In this document: positions 7,946 through 16,009 of the stretch, in pieces | How the letters are laid out: every line of letters starts with the position of its first letter | How positions within the stretch are numbered: position 1 is the stretch's first letter | Assembly: GCA_049276515.1 (NCBI GenBank) | Contig: JBASWO010000122.1 | Coordinates: 1 to 28,698 of the forward strand | Length of the DNA stretch: 28,698 bases | DNA from: JAATFY01 sp049276515 | GTDB taxonomy: Bacteria > Pseudomonadota > Alphaproteobacteria > UBA9219 | Reading direction: 5' to 3' | Position numbers and translations under genes: made by a program | The notes under the pieces: generated by a model | Seen by the model: the letters and a program-made list of their open reading frames with translations, nothing else | Told to the model about the DNA's origin: nothing | Databases searched by the model: none

Positions 7946-8640
7946 GGTTGGGGTGCCATATTGTTATCAGAGGCATCCTCGCTGTGCAAACTAAGCACGG
8001 CTTTAGCGGGACCCCTAATAATCATTACGCTTCCGGAATCAAGCAGCTGAAAGCCTTGGCCTGAGACCTCACCAAAGCTGCCTTGGATCATCACTGGCTT
8101 TTCGCCCCATGCGGTATTTTGTTTCAAATCCACATGGGCCTCGTTCGATGTAAATTGATAACCCTTGTCGTGAAAGAGCTCCACATCATCCCTTAAAAGC
8201 AATTTACGTGTGTCTTGATCGTAATGACCCGTTTTGGCTTTGGCTGCAAGCCATGCGCCACTGGCAAGAGTTACTTCGGCTTGCGGCTGATCGAGATCAA
8301 ATACATTCTGAGCGCCACCTGGCCGTGTTGCTTTGACGGCTGATAAAGAATAGGGCTCATCCTTTGTGGTGAGGCCTGTGTAATTCAAATTGTCGATCAC
8401 AAGATCAGGAATATTTTTCATCACCATGGTTTTAATGGTGTTGGGTTTGATGCGGGGCCACAGGATCAATGATAAGATAACCACCACAACAACAGTGGGG
8501 AGTGCCACCCGAAGAAAATTAGCAATGGGCCGTGGATTGCGTGCCTTAATGGTGCGCAAAGTATCGCGCGGCTGGATAAAGCTTAGTCCAGACGATTGCG
8601 GTGATGCTTTGGGTTGTGGAGTTTGTCCGGTATCTGTCAT
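7942..8640 (-). CDS. lptC: LPS export system protein LptC
   Basis: This is a 232-residue bitopic inner-membrane protein. A cytoplasmic N-terminus of about 45 residues, rich in Pro/Ser/Gln, is followed by one transmembrane helix (VALPTVVVVVILSLILWP, about residues 47-64) and a periplasmic beta-jellyroll region (YSLSAVKATRPG ... FTSNEAHVDLKQNTAWGEKPV) typical of LptC/YrbK. It receives LPS from LptB2FG and passes it to LptA. Its 3' end overlaps lptA by four bases. 18 bases separate it from the upstream RNase D-like gene, consistent with one operon rnd-lptC-lptA-lptB. Sequence similarity in this family is weak, and the assignment leans on both the membrane topology and the gene order. Confidence 0.88.
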   Translation of the reverse strand: MTDTGQTPQPKASPQSSGLSFIQPRDTLRTIKARNPRPIANFLRVALPTVVVVVILSLILWPRIKPNTIKTMVMKNIPDLVIDNLNYTGLTTKDEPYSLSAVKATRPGGAQNVFDLDQPQAEVTLASGAWLAAKAKTGHYDQDTRKLLLRDDVELFHDKGYQFTSNEAHVDLKQNTAWGEKPVMIQGSFGEVSGQGFQLLDSGSVMIIRGPAKAVLSLHSEDASDNNMAPQP

Positions 8641-8658
8641 TTTAACCGGTGATTACAA

Positions 8659-9291
8659 TCAGTCGGATTTACGCACAGGACGATGTGCAAAAACATCCAC
8701 GTCGCGCCAGCCAGCAATATCAAGCTCTGCACGCGTCGGTAAGAAATCCATGACTTTTTGTGCTAATTCGGTGCGTTTTTCACGTGCCAGCATATCATCA
8801 AGACGCGCTTTGAGTTTATGCAAATGCAAGACATCGGATGCAGCGTAATTCATTTGATCCTGAGTCAAGGTGTCAGCACCCCAATCGGATGTTTGCTGTT
8901 CTTTTGACAGATCGAGTTGAATAAGATCGCGCGTTAAATCTTTGAGACTATGGCGATCAGAAAAAGTGCGGGTCAAGATTGAAGCGATCTTGGTGCAATA
9001 GACAGGTTTTGGCATCACGCCAAGATAGTATTTAAGAGTAGCAAGATCAGCGCGGGCGAAGTGAAAAAGTTTTGTGACCTTTTCGTCTGCCAGCAATTTT
9101 TTTAGATTAGGCGCTTCATACTTATTGGCGGCTAGCTGCACCAAATGTGCATGACCATCACCACTTGAAAGCTGTACCAAACACAAGCGATCACGTTCCC
9201 AGTTCAAGCCCATAGACTCGGTATCAACCGCCACACTCGTGCCGAAGGAAAGATTAGCGGGAAGGTCGTTTTTATGAAGCGTGATCGTCAT
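8659..9291 (-). CDS. rnd: Ribonuclease D-like 3'-5' exonuclease (short form, no HRDC)
   Basis: This 210-residue DEDDy-type exonuclease contains the four acidic metal ligands and the tyrosine: D23 and E25 in AVDTESMGL, D82 in FHFARADLATL, and Y149/D153 in NYAASDVLHL. Full-length E. coli RNase D (about 375 residues) has two C-terminal HRDC domains. Here the protein ends shortly after the nuclease domain, which is the usual alphaproteobacterial short form located next to lptC. It probably trims RNA 3' ends (tRNA maturation), but the symbol is by homology only. It is the first gene of the lpt operon, with a weak AGG upstream of the ATG. Confidence 0.87.
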   Translation of the reverse strand: MTITLHKNDLPANLSFGTSVAVDTESMGLNWERDRLCLVQLSSGDGHAHLVQLAANKYEAPNLKKLLADEKVTKLFHFARADLATLKYYLGVMPKPVYCTKIASILTRTFSDRHSLKDLTRDLIQLDLSKEQQTSDWGADTLTQDQMNYAASDVLHLHKLKARLDDMLAREKRTELAQKVMDFLPTRAELDIAGWRDVDVFAHRPVRKSD

Positions 9292-9470
9292 TGAAAGCCT
9301 AGTTTTATGGTTAGAAAATACCTGATAGTTGATAACAGATTGCTAATGATAAAAAAACAGCTAGCTCAGGGCCAAAAACCGCCATTTTAAAGGCTTAAAT
9401 GCTACCGAAGTGGGTGACGTGTTAGCCTGGGCTTGCTAAACATAAAACCCGCTTGTGATAACGAGTTGTT

Positions 9471-10904
9471 ATGTTTCGCATCCTTCATTTTCTTTATGAC
9501 AGTCGCGCCAAGGCTGGAGCTGATATCGCGACGATTGTCGGCGAACGCAATTATGGCGAGATCCTTTTTAAGAGAAAGCGTCTGCATCTATTATTGAAAG
9601 ATATTGTTGCCAATCTCAATATACCCGCAGAGTTACATTATATAAAATCTGATGATGATTTGATGCGCGCCATAGAGACGGCAAAGTCTGAAAACCAGCC
9701 ACTCTATTATCATCCCGCCCATATCATCCCTGATCCCAATAGCTTTACAAAGCTCATGAAAAAGAGTTTGGCCAAAGAAGCATCTGTCATGCATTGGTCG
9801 GAAGAGCCTGTTGGCTATCTCACCTGGAATCCAGATCATCTTAAGACAGCATTGTTGGATAAAAAGTATGATCAATTCATCAAGGTGAAAGCTCCCGATA
9901 CTTTTCTCGATATTGCACAATATCAAAATTGTCTGCGTTTCATATCAAGCGGTTTTGAAGCTCGCTTTTTTAATAACGTAAAGATGGGTGCCAATAACGT
10001 TATTAAACAATCTGAGAATGTTCCCAAGATAAAAGCAGAACATGATTTTTATCATTTGTTGCCAGCCGAGTTCAAAAAATGGTTTGTCGAACCTTTTGCT
10101 TTTCGGGTTCAAGGCACAGCAGCTTCTTACAGTATGAAGCGTCTCATGGTACCGGACGTTGCGTTGCAATGGATCCATGGTGCGCTCACAGTTCAAAAAT
10201 TCAATGATTTACTCAATAAAATCATGGTTTTTATCACATCACGCCCCACCAAAACTGTCGATGAAGTGCTTTACTGTCAAAGACGTGACGCTCTTTATCT
10301 CACAAAGCTTCTTGAGCGCATTGAGCAAATTAAAAAATTCCCTGTCTATGAAAAACTCAACAACCTTATTCGTCAGGGAACGCGCTACGAGTCATTACAG
10401 CAACTCGTTGATACATATGTGGCTCTCTATAAAGCCTATGTGCTTAGGGACAGTCAGGAACGAAGAGTTGTCATTGGTCATGGTGATTTGTGCTTTTCTA
10501 ATATGCTCTATGACACGACAGCAAATGCCTTACGCTTGGTAGATCCTAAGGGTGCAACAACCGAAGATGAATTATGGACAGATGCGCTTTATGATTTTGC
10601 TAAACTCTCGCATTCTATTTTGGGTGATTATGATTGGATCAATAATGATTTATTCTCAATTCAGATTACTGAAGGTAATCAGCTCAACTTAAAGATCGAA
10701 ACGGACGGCTTCAACGTCGAGCCATTTAAGGAGATATTTATTGAGAGGTTACGCACGGCAGGAGTTGATATGTATGGTATCCGCCTTTACGAAGCGTCAT
10801 TGTTTCTCTCAATGTTGCCTCTCCATATTACGCAGGAACAAAAGCTATTAGCTTTTATCTTACGCGCGGCATCCATTTTGGAAGAGTTACAGCTCAAGGA
10901 TTGA
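9471..10904 (+). CDS. APH-like phosphotransferase fold protein, capsule-type
   Basis: This is a 477-residue protein. The C-terminal two-thirds carries an aminoglycoside-phosphotransferase/choline-kinase type core: RFFNN (from residue 165) and KIKAEHDFYHLLP open the N-lobe, H337-G-D339-LCFSN344 is the catalytic HxD-x4-N loop, and D358 in LVDPKG is the metal-binding aspartate. The same RxFN...K...E...LP pattern occurs in capsule-locus proteins in which a sugar nucleotidyltransferase is fused to this kinase-like domain. The first ~150 residues may be a divergent relative of the nucleotidyltransferase half, but I see no GxGTR-type signature. Sampled stretches are clearly AT-richer than neighbours. 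The gene ends 8 bases from tRNA-Leu. Its substrate is unknown. Confidence 0.72.
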   Translation: MFRILHFLYDSRAKAGADIATIVGERNYGEILFKRKRLHLLLKDIVANLNIPAELHYIKSDDDLMRAIETAKSENQPLYYHPAHIIPDPNSFTKLMKKSLAKEASVMHWSEEPVGYLTWNPDHLKTALLDKKYDQFIKVKAPDTFLDIAQYQNCLRFISSGFEARFFNNVKMGANNVIKQSENVPKIKAEHDFYHLLPAEFKKWFVEPFAFRVQGTAASYSMKRLMVPDVALQWIHGALTVQKFNDLLNKIMVFITSRPTKTVDEVLYCQRRDALYLTKLLERIEQIKKFPVYEKLNNLIRQGTRYESLQQLVDTYVALYKAYVLRDSQERRVVIGHGDLCFSNMLYDTTANALRLVDPKGATTEDELWTDALYDFAKLSHSILGDYDWINNDLFSIQITEGNQLNLKIETDGFNVEPFKEIFIERLRTAGVDMYGIRLYEASLFLSMLPLHITQEQKLLAFILRAASILEELQLKD

Positions 10905-10912
10905 GTAAAAAG

Positions 10913-10999
10913 TGGTGCCCAGGAAGGGACTCGAACCCCCACAACCTTGCGGCCGCTAGCACCTGAAGCTAGTGCGTCTACCAATTCCGCCACCTGGGC
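10913..10999 (-). tRNA. tRNA-Leu (anticodon CAG), CCA encoded
   Basis: On the minus strand the acceptor arm GCCCAGG (10999-10993) pairs with CCTGGGC near the 3' end, followed by A and an encoded CCA (10915-10913). The D-arm contains GGCGGAATTGGTAGACGC, typical of tRNA-Leu. The anticodon stem CTAGC / GCTAG holds the loop TTCAGGT, giving anticodon CAG, which reads CUG. A long variable arm (GCGGCCGCAAGGTTGTG region) and the T-arm GGGGTTCGAGTCCC follow. The length of 87 nt is right for a class II tRNA. Confidence 0.97.
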
Positions 11000-11010
11000 A
11001 CAGAAGGGTT

Positions 11011-11039
11011 TTGGTAGGTGAATGAGGGGTTAAAGTCAA
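11011..11039 (-). promoter_or_regulatory. Candidate promoter of tRNA-Leu
   Basis: On the minus strand TTGACT (11039-11034) and TACCAA (11016-11011) are separated by 17 bases, and the tRNA 5' end lies 12 bases beyond the -10 box. The -35 box is good and the -10 box is weak. The position relative to the tRNA is the main support. Confidence 0.4.
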
Positions 11040-11106
11040 GAACAACAAGGACTTTTGCTACTCCTCATGCATTGCTATGATGAGTTGTTTTTCAAAGGAT
11101 AGTTCA

Positions 11107-12054
11107 GTGCCTCAACAAATCACCATCTTTGGCGGCAGCGGCTTTATTGGTCGCGCGCTCATTCGTCGTCTAGCTAAAACCGGCGCCATCATTCGCGTGG
11201 CAACGCGTGATGTAGAAAAAACATTGCCTTTGAAACCGATGGGCAATGTAGGTCAGATTGTACCCATTCCTTGTTCGGTCCGCAGTGATACGGATGTTGC
11301 GGAGGCCATTGGACAATCTGATATTGTTATTAACCTTCTTGGTATTTTGTTTGAAAAAGGTCGAAACAATTTTAAAGCATTGCATGTCGAAGCTGCAGCA
11401 CGCATTGCACGCACAGCCAAAGAACGTGGGGTTAAACATCTTATACATATGTCAGCCTTAGGTGCTGATGATCATGCTGCATCCAAATATGCGCAAAGCA
11501 AAGCAGCGGGTGAACAAGCGATTAAAACATTTTATCCGAAAGCCACCATTATACGCCCCAGCATTGTTTTTGGAGCTGAAGATAATTTTTTCAATAAATT
11601 TGCAGGCCTTGCTCAACTCTCTCCGGCACTGCCCTTAATCGGTGGTGGTCTTACAAAGTTTCAGCCCGTCTATGTTGATGATGTTGCGCACGCCATATGC
11701 AAAGTTCTCGAAAAAACGGAGACAGCGGGACAGCTGTTCGAGCTCGGTGGACCTCAGGTTTATAGCTTTCGCCAATTGCTTGAATACATTCTTGAGGTTA
11801 CGCACCGCCAGCGTTCCCTCATAAATATGCCGTGGGCCTTAGCGAGTTTTAAGGCAATATTCTTGCAGTTGGCGCCGCAGCCCATGCTCACTTGTGATCA
11901 GGTGCTGATGCTGAAAAGCGATAATGTAGTGAAGGGCGGCAAAACGTTCCGTGATCTTGATATGCAGGCCACAGCGTTAGAGCTTATTGTGCCGACTTAT
12001 TTGGCGCGTTTTAGACCAGTAAATGCAAAGCAGGAAGCGCACCCAATACAATAG
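11107..12054 (+). CDS. NAD(P)-binding atypical SDR, complex I NDUFA9-like
   Basis: This 315-residue protein of the extended/atypical short-chain dehydrogenase class has the nucleotide-binding GGSGFIGRAL motif at its N-terminus, RVATRDVEK after beta-2, and the YAQSKAAGE (YxxxK) segment. The set VINLLGILFEKGRNNF, HMSALGAD and RPSIVFG is characteristic of the NDUFA9/Y-family group found in alphaproteobacteria and as a complex I accessory subunit in mitochondria. GTG at 11107 is preferred because AAAGGA lies about 8 bases upstream and the protein then begins right at the beta-1 strand. ATG at 11077 would add ten unlikely residues. Whether the bacterial protein joins complex I is inference. Confidence 0.85.
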   Translation: MPQQITIFGGSGFIGRALIRRLAKTGAIIRVATRDVEKTLPLKPMGNVGQIVPIPCSVRSDTDVAEAIGQSDIVINLLGILFEKGRNNFKALHVEAAARIARTAKERGVKHLIHMSALGADDHAASKYAQSKAAGEQAIKTFYPKATIIRPSIVFGAEDNFFNKFAGLAQLSPALPLIGGGLTKFQPVYVDDVAHAICKVLEKTETAGQLFELGGPQVYSFRQLLEYILEVTHRQRSLINMPWALASFKAIFLQLAPQPMLTCDQVLMLKSDNVVKGGKTFRDLDMQATALELIVPTYLARFRPVNAKQEAHPIQ

Positions 12055-12060
12055 GCTCTT

Positions 12061-12459
12061 TTAGCGCAGGCTTCTTTCCATAAAAAGCTTACGACCAAAA
12101 GTCGCAAGGCCGCGATCAATGGTTAATCGTGATACGCTAATCGCATCGATAAAATGATCGCAAATTAAAATGGCAGCTCTCATCATGTAAATATCTAGAT
12201 ATTGCTGAGAATTAGGGTCAGAAAATCTTTCAAATAAACGCTGTGCTTCAGGATTTTCTATTCGCCCGCAAAGCTCTTGTGTTGATTTTACAAATTCAGC
12301 AAGCGGATTGGCACGAAAATCGGCGAGAAGGTTTTCTGCGTCGACTTGGCGTGAAGGCATCTTGCCTGTGGAATACCACTTCATCATCACAAACCATTCT
12401 GCTGGCGATAAACGCCTGGGTACAGATGGATATGGCGATTCAAAATCATCATCACCCAT
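12061..12459 (-). CDS. Conserved-looking small protein of unknown function
   Basis: This protein has 132 residues, is mostly alpha-helical in character and has no signal peptide. It begins MGDDDFESPYPS and contains RRLSPAEWFVMMKWYSTG and a helix YLDIYMMRAAILICDHFIDA. I do not recognise a family. A strong Shine-Dalgarno sequence (AAGGAG, 7 bases before the ATG) and the position 32 bases downstream of guaB on the same strand support it as a real, co-transcribed gene. It ends six bases from the convergent NDUFA9-like gene. A regulatory or membrane-associated adaptor role is possible, but nothing in the sequence decides it. Confidence 0.7.
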   Translation of the reverse strand: MGDDDFESPYPSVPRRLSPAEWFVMMKWYSTGKMPSRQVDAENLLADFRANPLAEFVKSTQELCGRIENPEAQRLFERFSDPNSQQYLDIYMMRAAILICDHFIDAISVSRLTIDRGLATFGRKLFMERSLR

Positions 12460-12491
12460 AACAATCTCCTTAAAAACTAACGTACTAAAAA

Positions 12492-13958
12492 CTATTCAGC
12501 TCTGTAATTTGGCGCTTCGGCGGTAATCTGCACGTCATGCACATGGCTTTCGCGTAAGCCAGCACCCGTAATACGCACGAATTGAGCCTTGGTTTGCAAA
12601 TCTTTGATCGATGCCGAGCCTGTGTAGCCCATAGCGGCGCGCAAGCCGCCGATCATCTGATGTACGATGCGATCAACAGGGCCTTTATAGGGAACGCGGC
12701 CTTCAATACCTTCGGGCACGAGCTTATTATTATCACCATCTGATTTCTGGAAATAACGATCAGCTGATCCGCCAGCCATTGCGCCCACACTGCCCATACC
12801 ACGGTAGCTCTTGTAAGAACGGCCTTGAAACATAACAACTTCACCGGGTGCTTCATCAGTACCAGCAAACATTGAGCCCAACATGCAGGCGTCAGCACCG
12901 GCTGCGATAGCTTTTGCAATTTCACCGGAATAACGAATGCCACCATCAGCAATGACGGGAATATTTTGCTTACGGCAAGCTTCAGCCACATCCATGATAG
13001 CAGTCAGTTGAGGTACACCAACGCCAGCAACGATACGCGTTGTGCAAATCGAGCCTGGGCCAATACCTACTTTGACAGCGTCAGCGCCAACATCGATGAG
13101 AGCTTTGGCAGCATCAGCAGTTGCGATATTACCTGCAATAATCTGCGTATTATTTGACAATTTACGGACCTGTTTAACCTGATCAATCACGCGGGCAGAA
13201 TGGCCGTGTGCTGTATCAACAACGATCACATCGGACCCAGCGTCTGTTAAAGCTTCAGCACGATGCAGGCCATCAGGACCTGTACCCACAGCTGCTGCTG
13301 CACGAAGACGTCCCTGATCATCTTTGCAGGCATTTGGGAAGAGGCGCGCTTTTTCAATATCTTTGACGGTGATGAGGCCGATGCAACGGTAGTTATCATC
13401 AACGACGAGAAGTTTTTCGATACGGTGCTTATGCAAAAGGCTCTTAGCTTCGGTATGTGCAACACCTTCGCGTACGGTAATCAGATTATCTTTGGTCATC
13501 AATTCAGAGACGGCTTGCTGCATATTGCTTGCAAAGCGTACATCACGATTTGTGAGGATACCGGCTAATTTTCCTGATGGTTTCTCAACCACGGGAATAC
13601 CAGAGATATGATAGTCCGCCATAAGCTTAAGAGCATTCGCGAGAGGTGCGTCGGGTGTAATCGTGATGGGATTGACGACCATGCCGCTCTCATAGCGTTT
13701 TACTTTGCGGACTTCTTCAGCTTGATCATTCGCTGGCATATTGCGGTGAATGACACCGATGCCCCCGGCTTGCGCTAAGGCAATAGCAAGAGCGCTTTCT
13801 GTAACTGTATCCATGGCAGCGGACACAAGAGGGATACCAAGATTGATTGTGCGGGTAAGGCGTGTGGCAGTTGAGACATCTGCGGGCAAGACGCTTGATG
13901 CTGCAGGCACCAGAAGTACGTCATCAAATGTTAAAGCTTCGCGGAGTGGTTGCGCCAT
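12492..13958 (-). CDS. guaB: Inosine-5'-monophosphate dehydrogenase
   Basis: This 488-residue enzyme oxidises IMP to XMP with NAD+, the committed step of GMP synthesis in the cytosol. The TIM-barrel start LTFDDVLLVP is followed by two CBS domains (about residues 95-205). The catalytic loop GPGSICTTRIVAGVGVPQ contains the nucleophile C305. The flap segment SYRGMGSVGAM and the C-terminal ITGAGLRESHVHDV are all present, and the length is standard. ATG at 13958 has an AGGA about 8 bases upstream. It lies downstream of the pckA terminator, so its promoter should be in 13959-14068. A possible -10-like TATACA is present there, but I see no convincing -35. Confidence 0.97.
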   Translation of the reverse strand: MAQPLREALTFDDVLLVPAASSVLPADVSTATRLTRTINLGIPLVSAAMDTVTESALAIALAQAGGIGVIHRNMPANDQAEEVRKVKRYESGMVVNPITITPDAPLANALKLMADYHISGIPVVEKPSGKLAGILTNRDVRFASNMQQAVSELMTKDNLITVREGVAHTEAKSLLHKHRIEKLLVVDDNYRCIGLITVKDIEKARLFPNACKDDQGRLRAAAAVGTGPDGLHRAEALTDAGSDVIVVDTAHGHSARVIDQVKQVRKLSNNTQIIAGNIATADAAKALIDVGADAVKVGIGPGSICTTRIVAGVGVPQLTAIMDVAEACRKQNIPVIADGGIRYSGEIAKAIAAGADACMLGSMFAGTDEAPGEVVMFQGRSYKSYRGMGSVGAMAGGSADRYFQKSDGDNNKLVPEGIEGRVPYKGPVDRIVHQMIGGLRAAMGYTGSASIKDLQTKAQFVRITGAGLRESHVHDVQITAEAPNYRAE

Positions 13959-14068
13959 ACATTGTCCTAATCACTAAGGTTCCAGATGTTGGCGGCTATG
14001 TATAACCAAAGGAATGCTTGGGGGGAAGAGTTAAGTTTGTCCTTTAGTTTCAAGGTTTTTAGCAACAA

Positions 14069-14098
14069 AAAAGCCGGCAGACTGCTCTGCCGGCTTTT
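14069..14098 (-). terminator. Rho-independent terminator of pckA
   Basis: A perfect 13-bp stem (arms 14069-14081 and 14086-14098, core GCCGGCAGA) has a 4-base loop. On the minus strand it is followed by a T-run (TTTTTTGT), and it begins 22 bases after the pckA stop codon. The plus strand also has T-rich sequence after the stem, so it could work in both directions, but no plus-strand gene ends here. Confidence 0.92.
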
Positions 14099-14120
14099 GT
14101 TTTTCCAAGAGGAAGAGGTC

Positions 14121-15776
14121 TTATTGACCCATGCCGGCCTTGGTAATTTCAGAACCAGCCTTTTCCTCAAACTTCTTGAAGTTTTCGGTAAAGAGACCAA
14201 TCAGCTTTTTAGCTGTTGCATCATAAGCAGCCTTATCCTTCCACATGTCGCGTGGGTGCAACATTTCGGTTGGAACGTTTTCTGCTGTTTCTGGAACTTG
14301 TAAACCAAAGGTGCCGTCATTGACGAACTTAACCTTGGCTAAATCACCTGAGAGGACAGCGCGTAACAAAGTACGTGTGACGTTGATCGGCATACGCTGA
14401 CCACCTTCTAAAGCGCCACCACCGGACCAACCCGTGTTGATCAGCCAGCAATTGACCTTATGGAAGGCAATCTTCTGACCGAGCAGTTTTGCGTAAACAT
14501 CAGCTGGGCGTGGCATGAAAGGAGCGCCAAAGCATGCTGAGAATGTAGCTGTAGGTTCTGTAACACCTTTTTCTGTACCAGCAACACGTGCTGTGTAGCC
14601 AGAGAGGAAGTGATACATCGCTTGTTCAGTTGTCAGCTTGCTGATTGGAGGCAGCACGCCGTAAGCGTCGCATGTCAGCATGATAACATTCTGTGGAATG
14701 CCACCAATGCCTGTTTCTGAAGCATTTGGAATAAAGTCGACGGGATAGCAAGAACGGCTGTTTTCAGCCAAGCTGTTATCATCGAAATCAACTTCGCGTG
14801 TGTTGGGATCCATAACAACGTTTTCCAGCACGGTGCCAAAGCGGCGTGATGCTGCAAAAATTTCAGGCTCCTGCTTAGGGTTCAAACGAATAGCTTTTGC
14901 ATAGCAACCGCCTTCGAAATTAAACACTGAGTGATCACTCCAGCCATGCTCGTCGTCACCAATCAGTGTCCGTGAGCTGTCAGCTGACAAAGTGGTTTTA
15001 CCTGTGCCAGAGAGACCAAAGAAGATTGCCACATCACCCTTTTCGCCGATATTGGCGGAAGCGTGCATTGGCAGAACACCTTTTTGCGGCAATACATAGT
15101 TCATAACTGAGAAAATGGTCTTCTTGATTTCGCCGGCATAAGATGTGCCGCCGATCATAGCCATTTTCTGACCGAGATTGAGCATCACAAAGGTGCTGCT
15201 ACGTGTCTGGTCAATCTTTGGATCGCATTCAAATTCAGGAACATGCAAAATTGTAAACGCAGGTTCATGACCTTTGGCTAATTGCTCTGCTGTTGGACGA
15301 ACAAACATGTTGCGTGCGAACAGATTGTGCCATGCATTGGTTGTGATGATGCGGATTGGCATGCGGTAGGTTTCATCAGTACCTGCATAGAGGTCCTGTA
15401 CGAATACTTCCTTGCCCTTCAGCCATTCTTGGATGCGCTTTTTCAAAGCATCAAAGTTTGCTGGTTCATAAGGTTGGTTTACCTTGCCCCATTCGATGTC
15501 ATTCGCATTGCTCGAATCGCGTACGACATATTTGTCTTGAGCTGAGCGACCTGTGTGAACACCGGTCTTAGCGACGAGGGCACCATCAGCGCTGAGTTGA
15601 ACTTCATTGCGCTGTAAGGCGACTTCATAAAGTTGGGCAGGCGACAGGTTGGCGTAAACGGCGGAAAGGCCGTTAATGCCGATTTGACGGAGATTTTGTT
15701 CCATGGCGATCGATACAGGGGTTGAAGCGATGTTGTCGTTGACGTCTTCTTGCAGTTTAAGGCTTTGAAGGCGCAT
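14121..15776 (-). CDS. pckA: Phosphoenolpyruvate carboxykinase (ATP)
   Basis: This 551-residue enzyme converts oxaloacetate and ATP to phosphoenolpyruvate, ADP and CO2, the entry step of gluconeogenesis. Family landmarks are GVHTGRSAQDKY (72-83), the kinase-1a P-loop GLSGTGKTTLSAD (254-266), the metal-binding LIGDDEHGW (271-279) and FNEGCYAK-type FNFEGGCYAKAI. It is slightly longer than the usual ~535 residues because of a short N-terminal extension. The start ATG at 15776 has GGAG 8 bases upstream. It is divergent from chvI-chvG. This neighbourhood is conserved in rhizobia, where ChvGI-type signalling and pckA lie side by side. A strong terminator closes the gene. Confidence 0.97.
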   Translation of the reverse strand: MRLQSLKLQEDVNDNIASTPVSIAMEQNLRQIGINGLSAVYANLSPAQLYEVALQRNEVQLSADGALVAKTGVHTGRSAQDKYVVRDSSNANDIEWGKVNQPYEPANFDALKKRIQEWLKGKEVFVQDLYAGTDETYRMPIRIITTNAWHNLFARNMFVRPTAEQLAKGHEPAFTILHVPEFECDPKIDQTRSSTFVMLNLGQKMAMIGGTSYAGEIKKTIFSVMNYVLPQKGVLPMHASANIGEKGDVAIFFGLSGTGKTTLSADSSRTLIGDDEHGWSDHSVFNFEGGCYAKAIRLNPKQEPEIFAASRRFGTVLENVVMDPNTREVDFDDNSLAENSRSCYPVDFIPNASETGIGGIPQNVIMLTCDAYGVLPPISKLTTEQAMYHFLSGYTARVAGTEKGVTEPTATFSACFGAPFMPRPADVYAKLLGQKIAFHKVNCWLINTGWSGGGALEGGQRMPINVTRTLLRAVLSGDLAKVKFVNDGTFGLQVPETAENVPTEMLHPRDMWKDKAAYDATAKKLIGLFTENFKKFEEKAGSEITKAGMGQ

Positions 15777-15817
15777 AGATTTTTCTCCGATAACGATAAG
15801 ATAATTAAGATTATTAA

Positions 15818-15834
15818 GCTCCGCCTATCGGAGC
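15818..15834 (-). promoter_or_regulatory. Stem-loop at the predicted 5' end of the pckA mRNA
   Basis: GCTCCG (15818-15823) and CGGAGC (15829-15834) form a 6-bp stem with a 5-base loop. It lies immediately after the predicted pckA transcription start and 42 bases before the ATG. A 5'-terminal hairpin often protects mRNA from decay, but regulation is only inference. Confidence 0.4.
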
Positions 15835-15840
15835 GGCGCC

Positions 15841-15870
15841 TCTATATCACATGGGCCTATCCAGTCTCAA
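15841..15870 (-). promoter_or_regulatory. Candidate pckA promoter
   Basis: On the minus strand TTGAGA (15870-15865) and TATAGA (15846-15841) are separated by 18 bases. Both boxes match the sigma70 consensus well, and transcription would start near 15834, giving a leader of about 58 bases. On the other strand, GATAAT near 15971 could be a -10 box for chvI, but its -35 box is poor. Confidence 0.45.
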
Positions 15871-16009
15871 ATAGTTTCGCCTCCCGAATAAAATAATGTA
15901 AGTATATCCGTGAAATAAGGGTGCTGGCTTAAGGTTAAGTTGCCCGAATTTAACCACTTTTTCTGCCTCAGATAATCGGTATGAAAGAGGGGTCGTTTGA
16001 GGAGGGGTT

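Noticed and set aside
10787..10993. 68-residue minus-strand open frame across tRNA-Leu
   Set aside because: It is a translation of the tRNA itself and the antisense of the kinase-like gene. The MAELVDALASG-type reading is a familiar tRNA-derived false ORF.
12653..13568. Several open frames of 60-112 residues within guaB on both strands
   Set aside because: They lie wholly within a standard full-length guaB and show no independent start signals or motifs.
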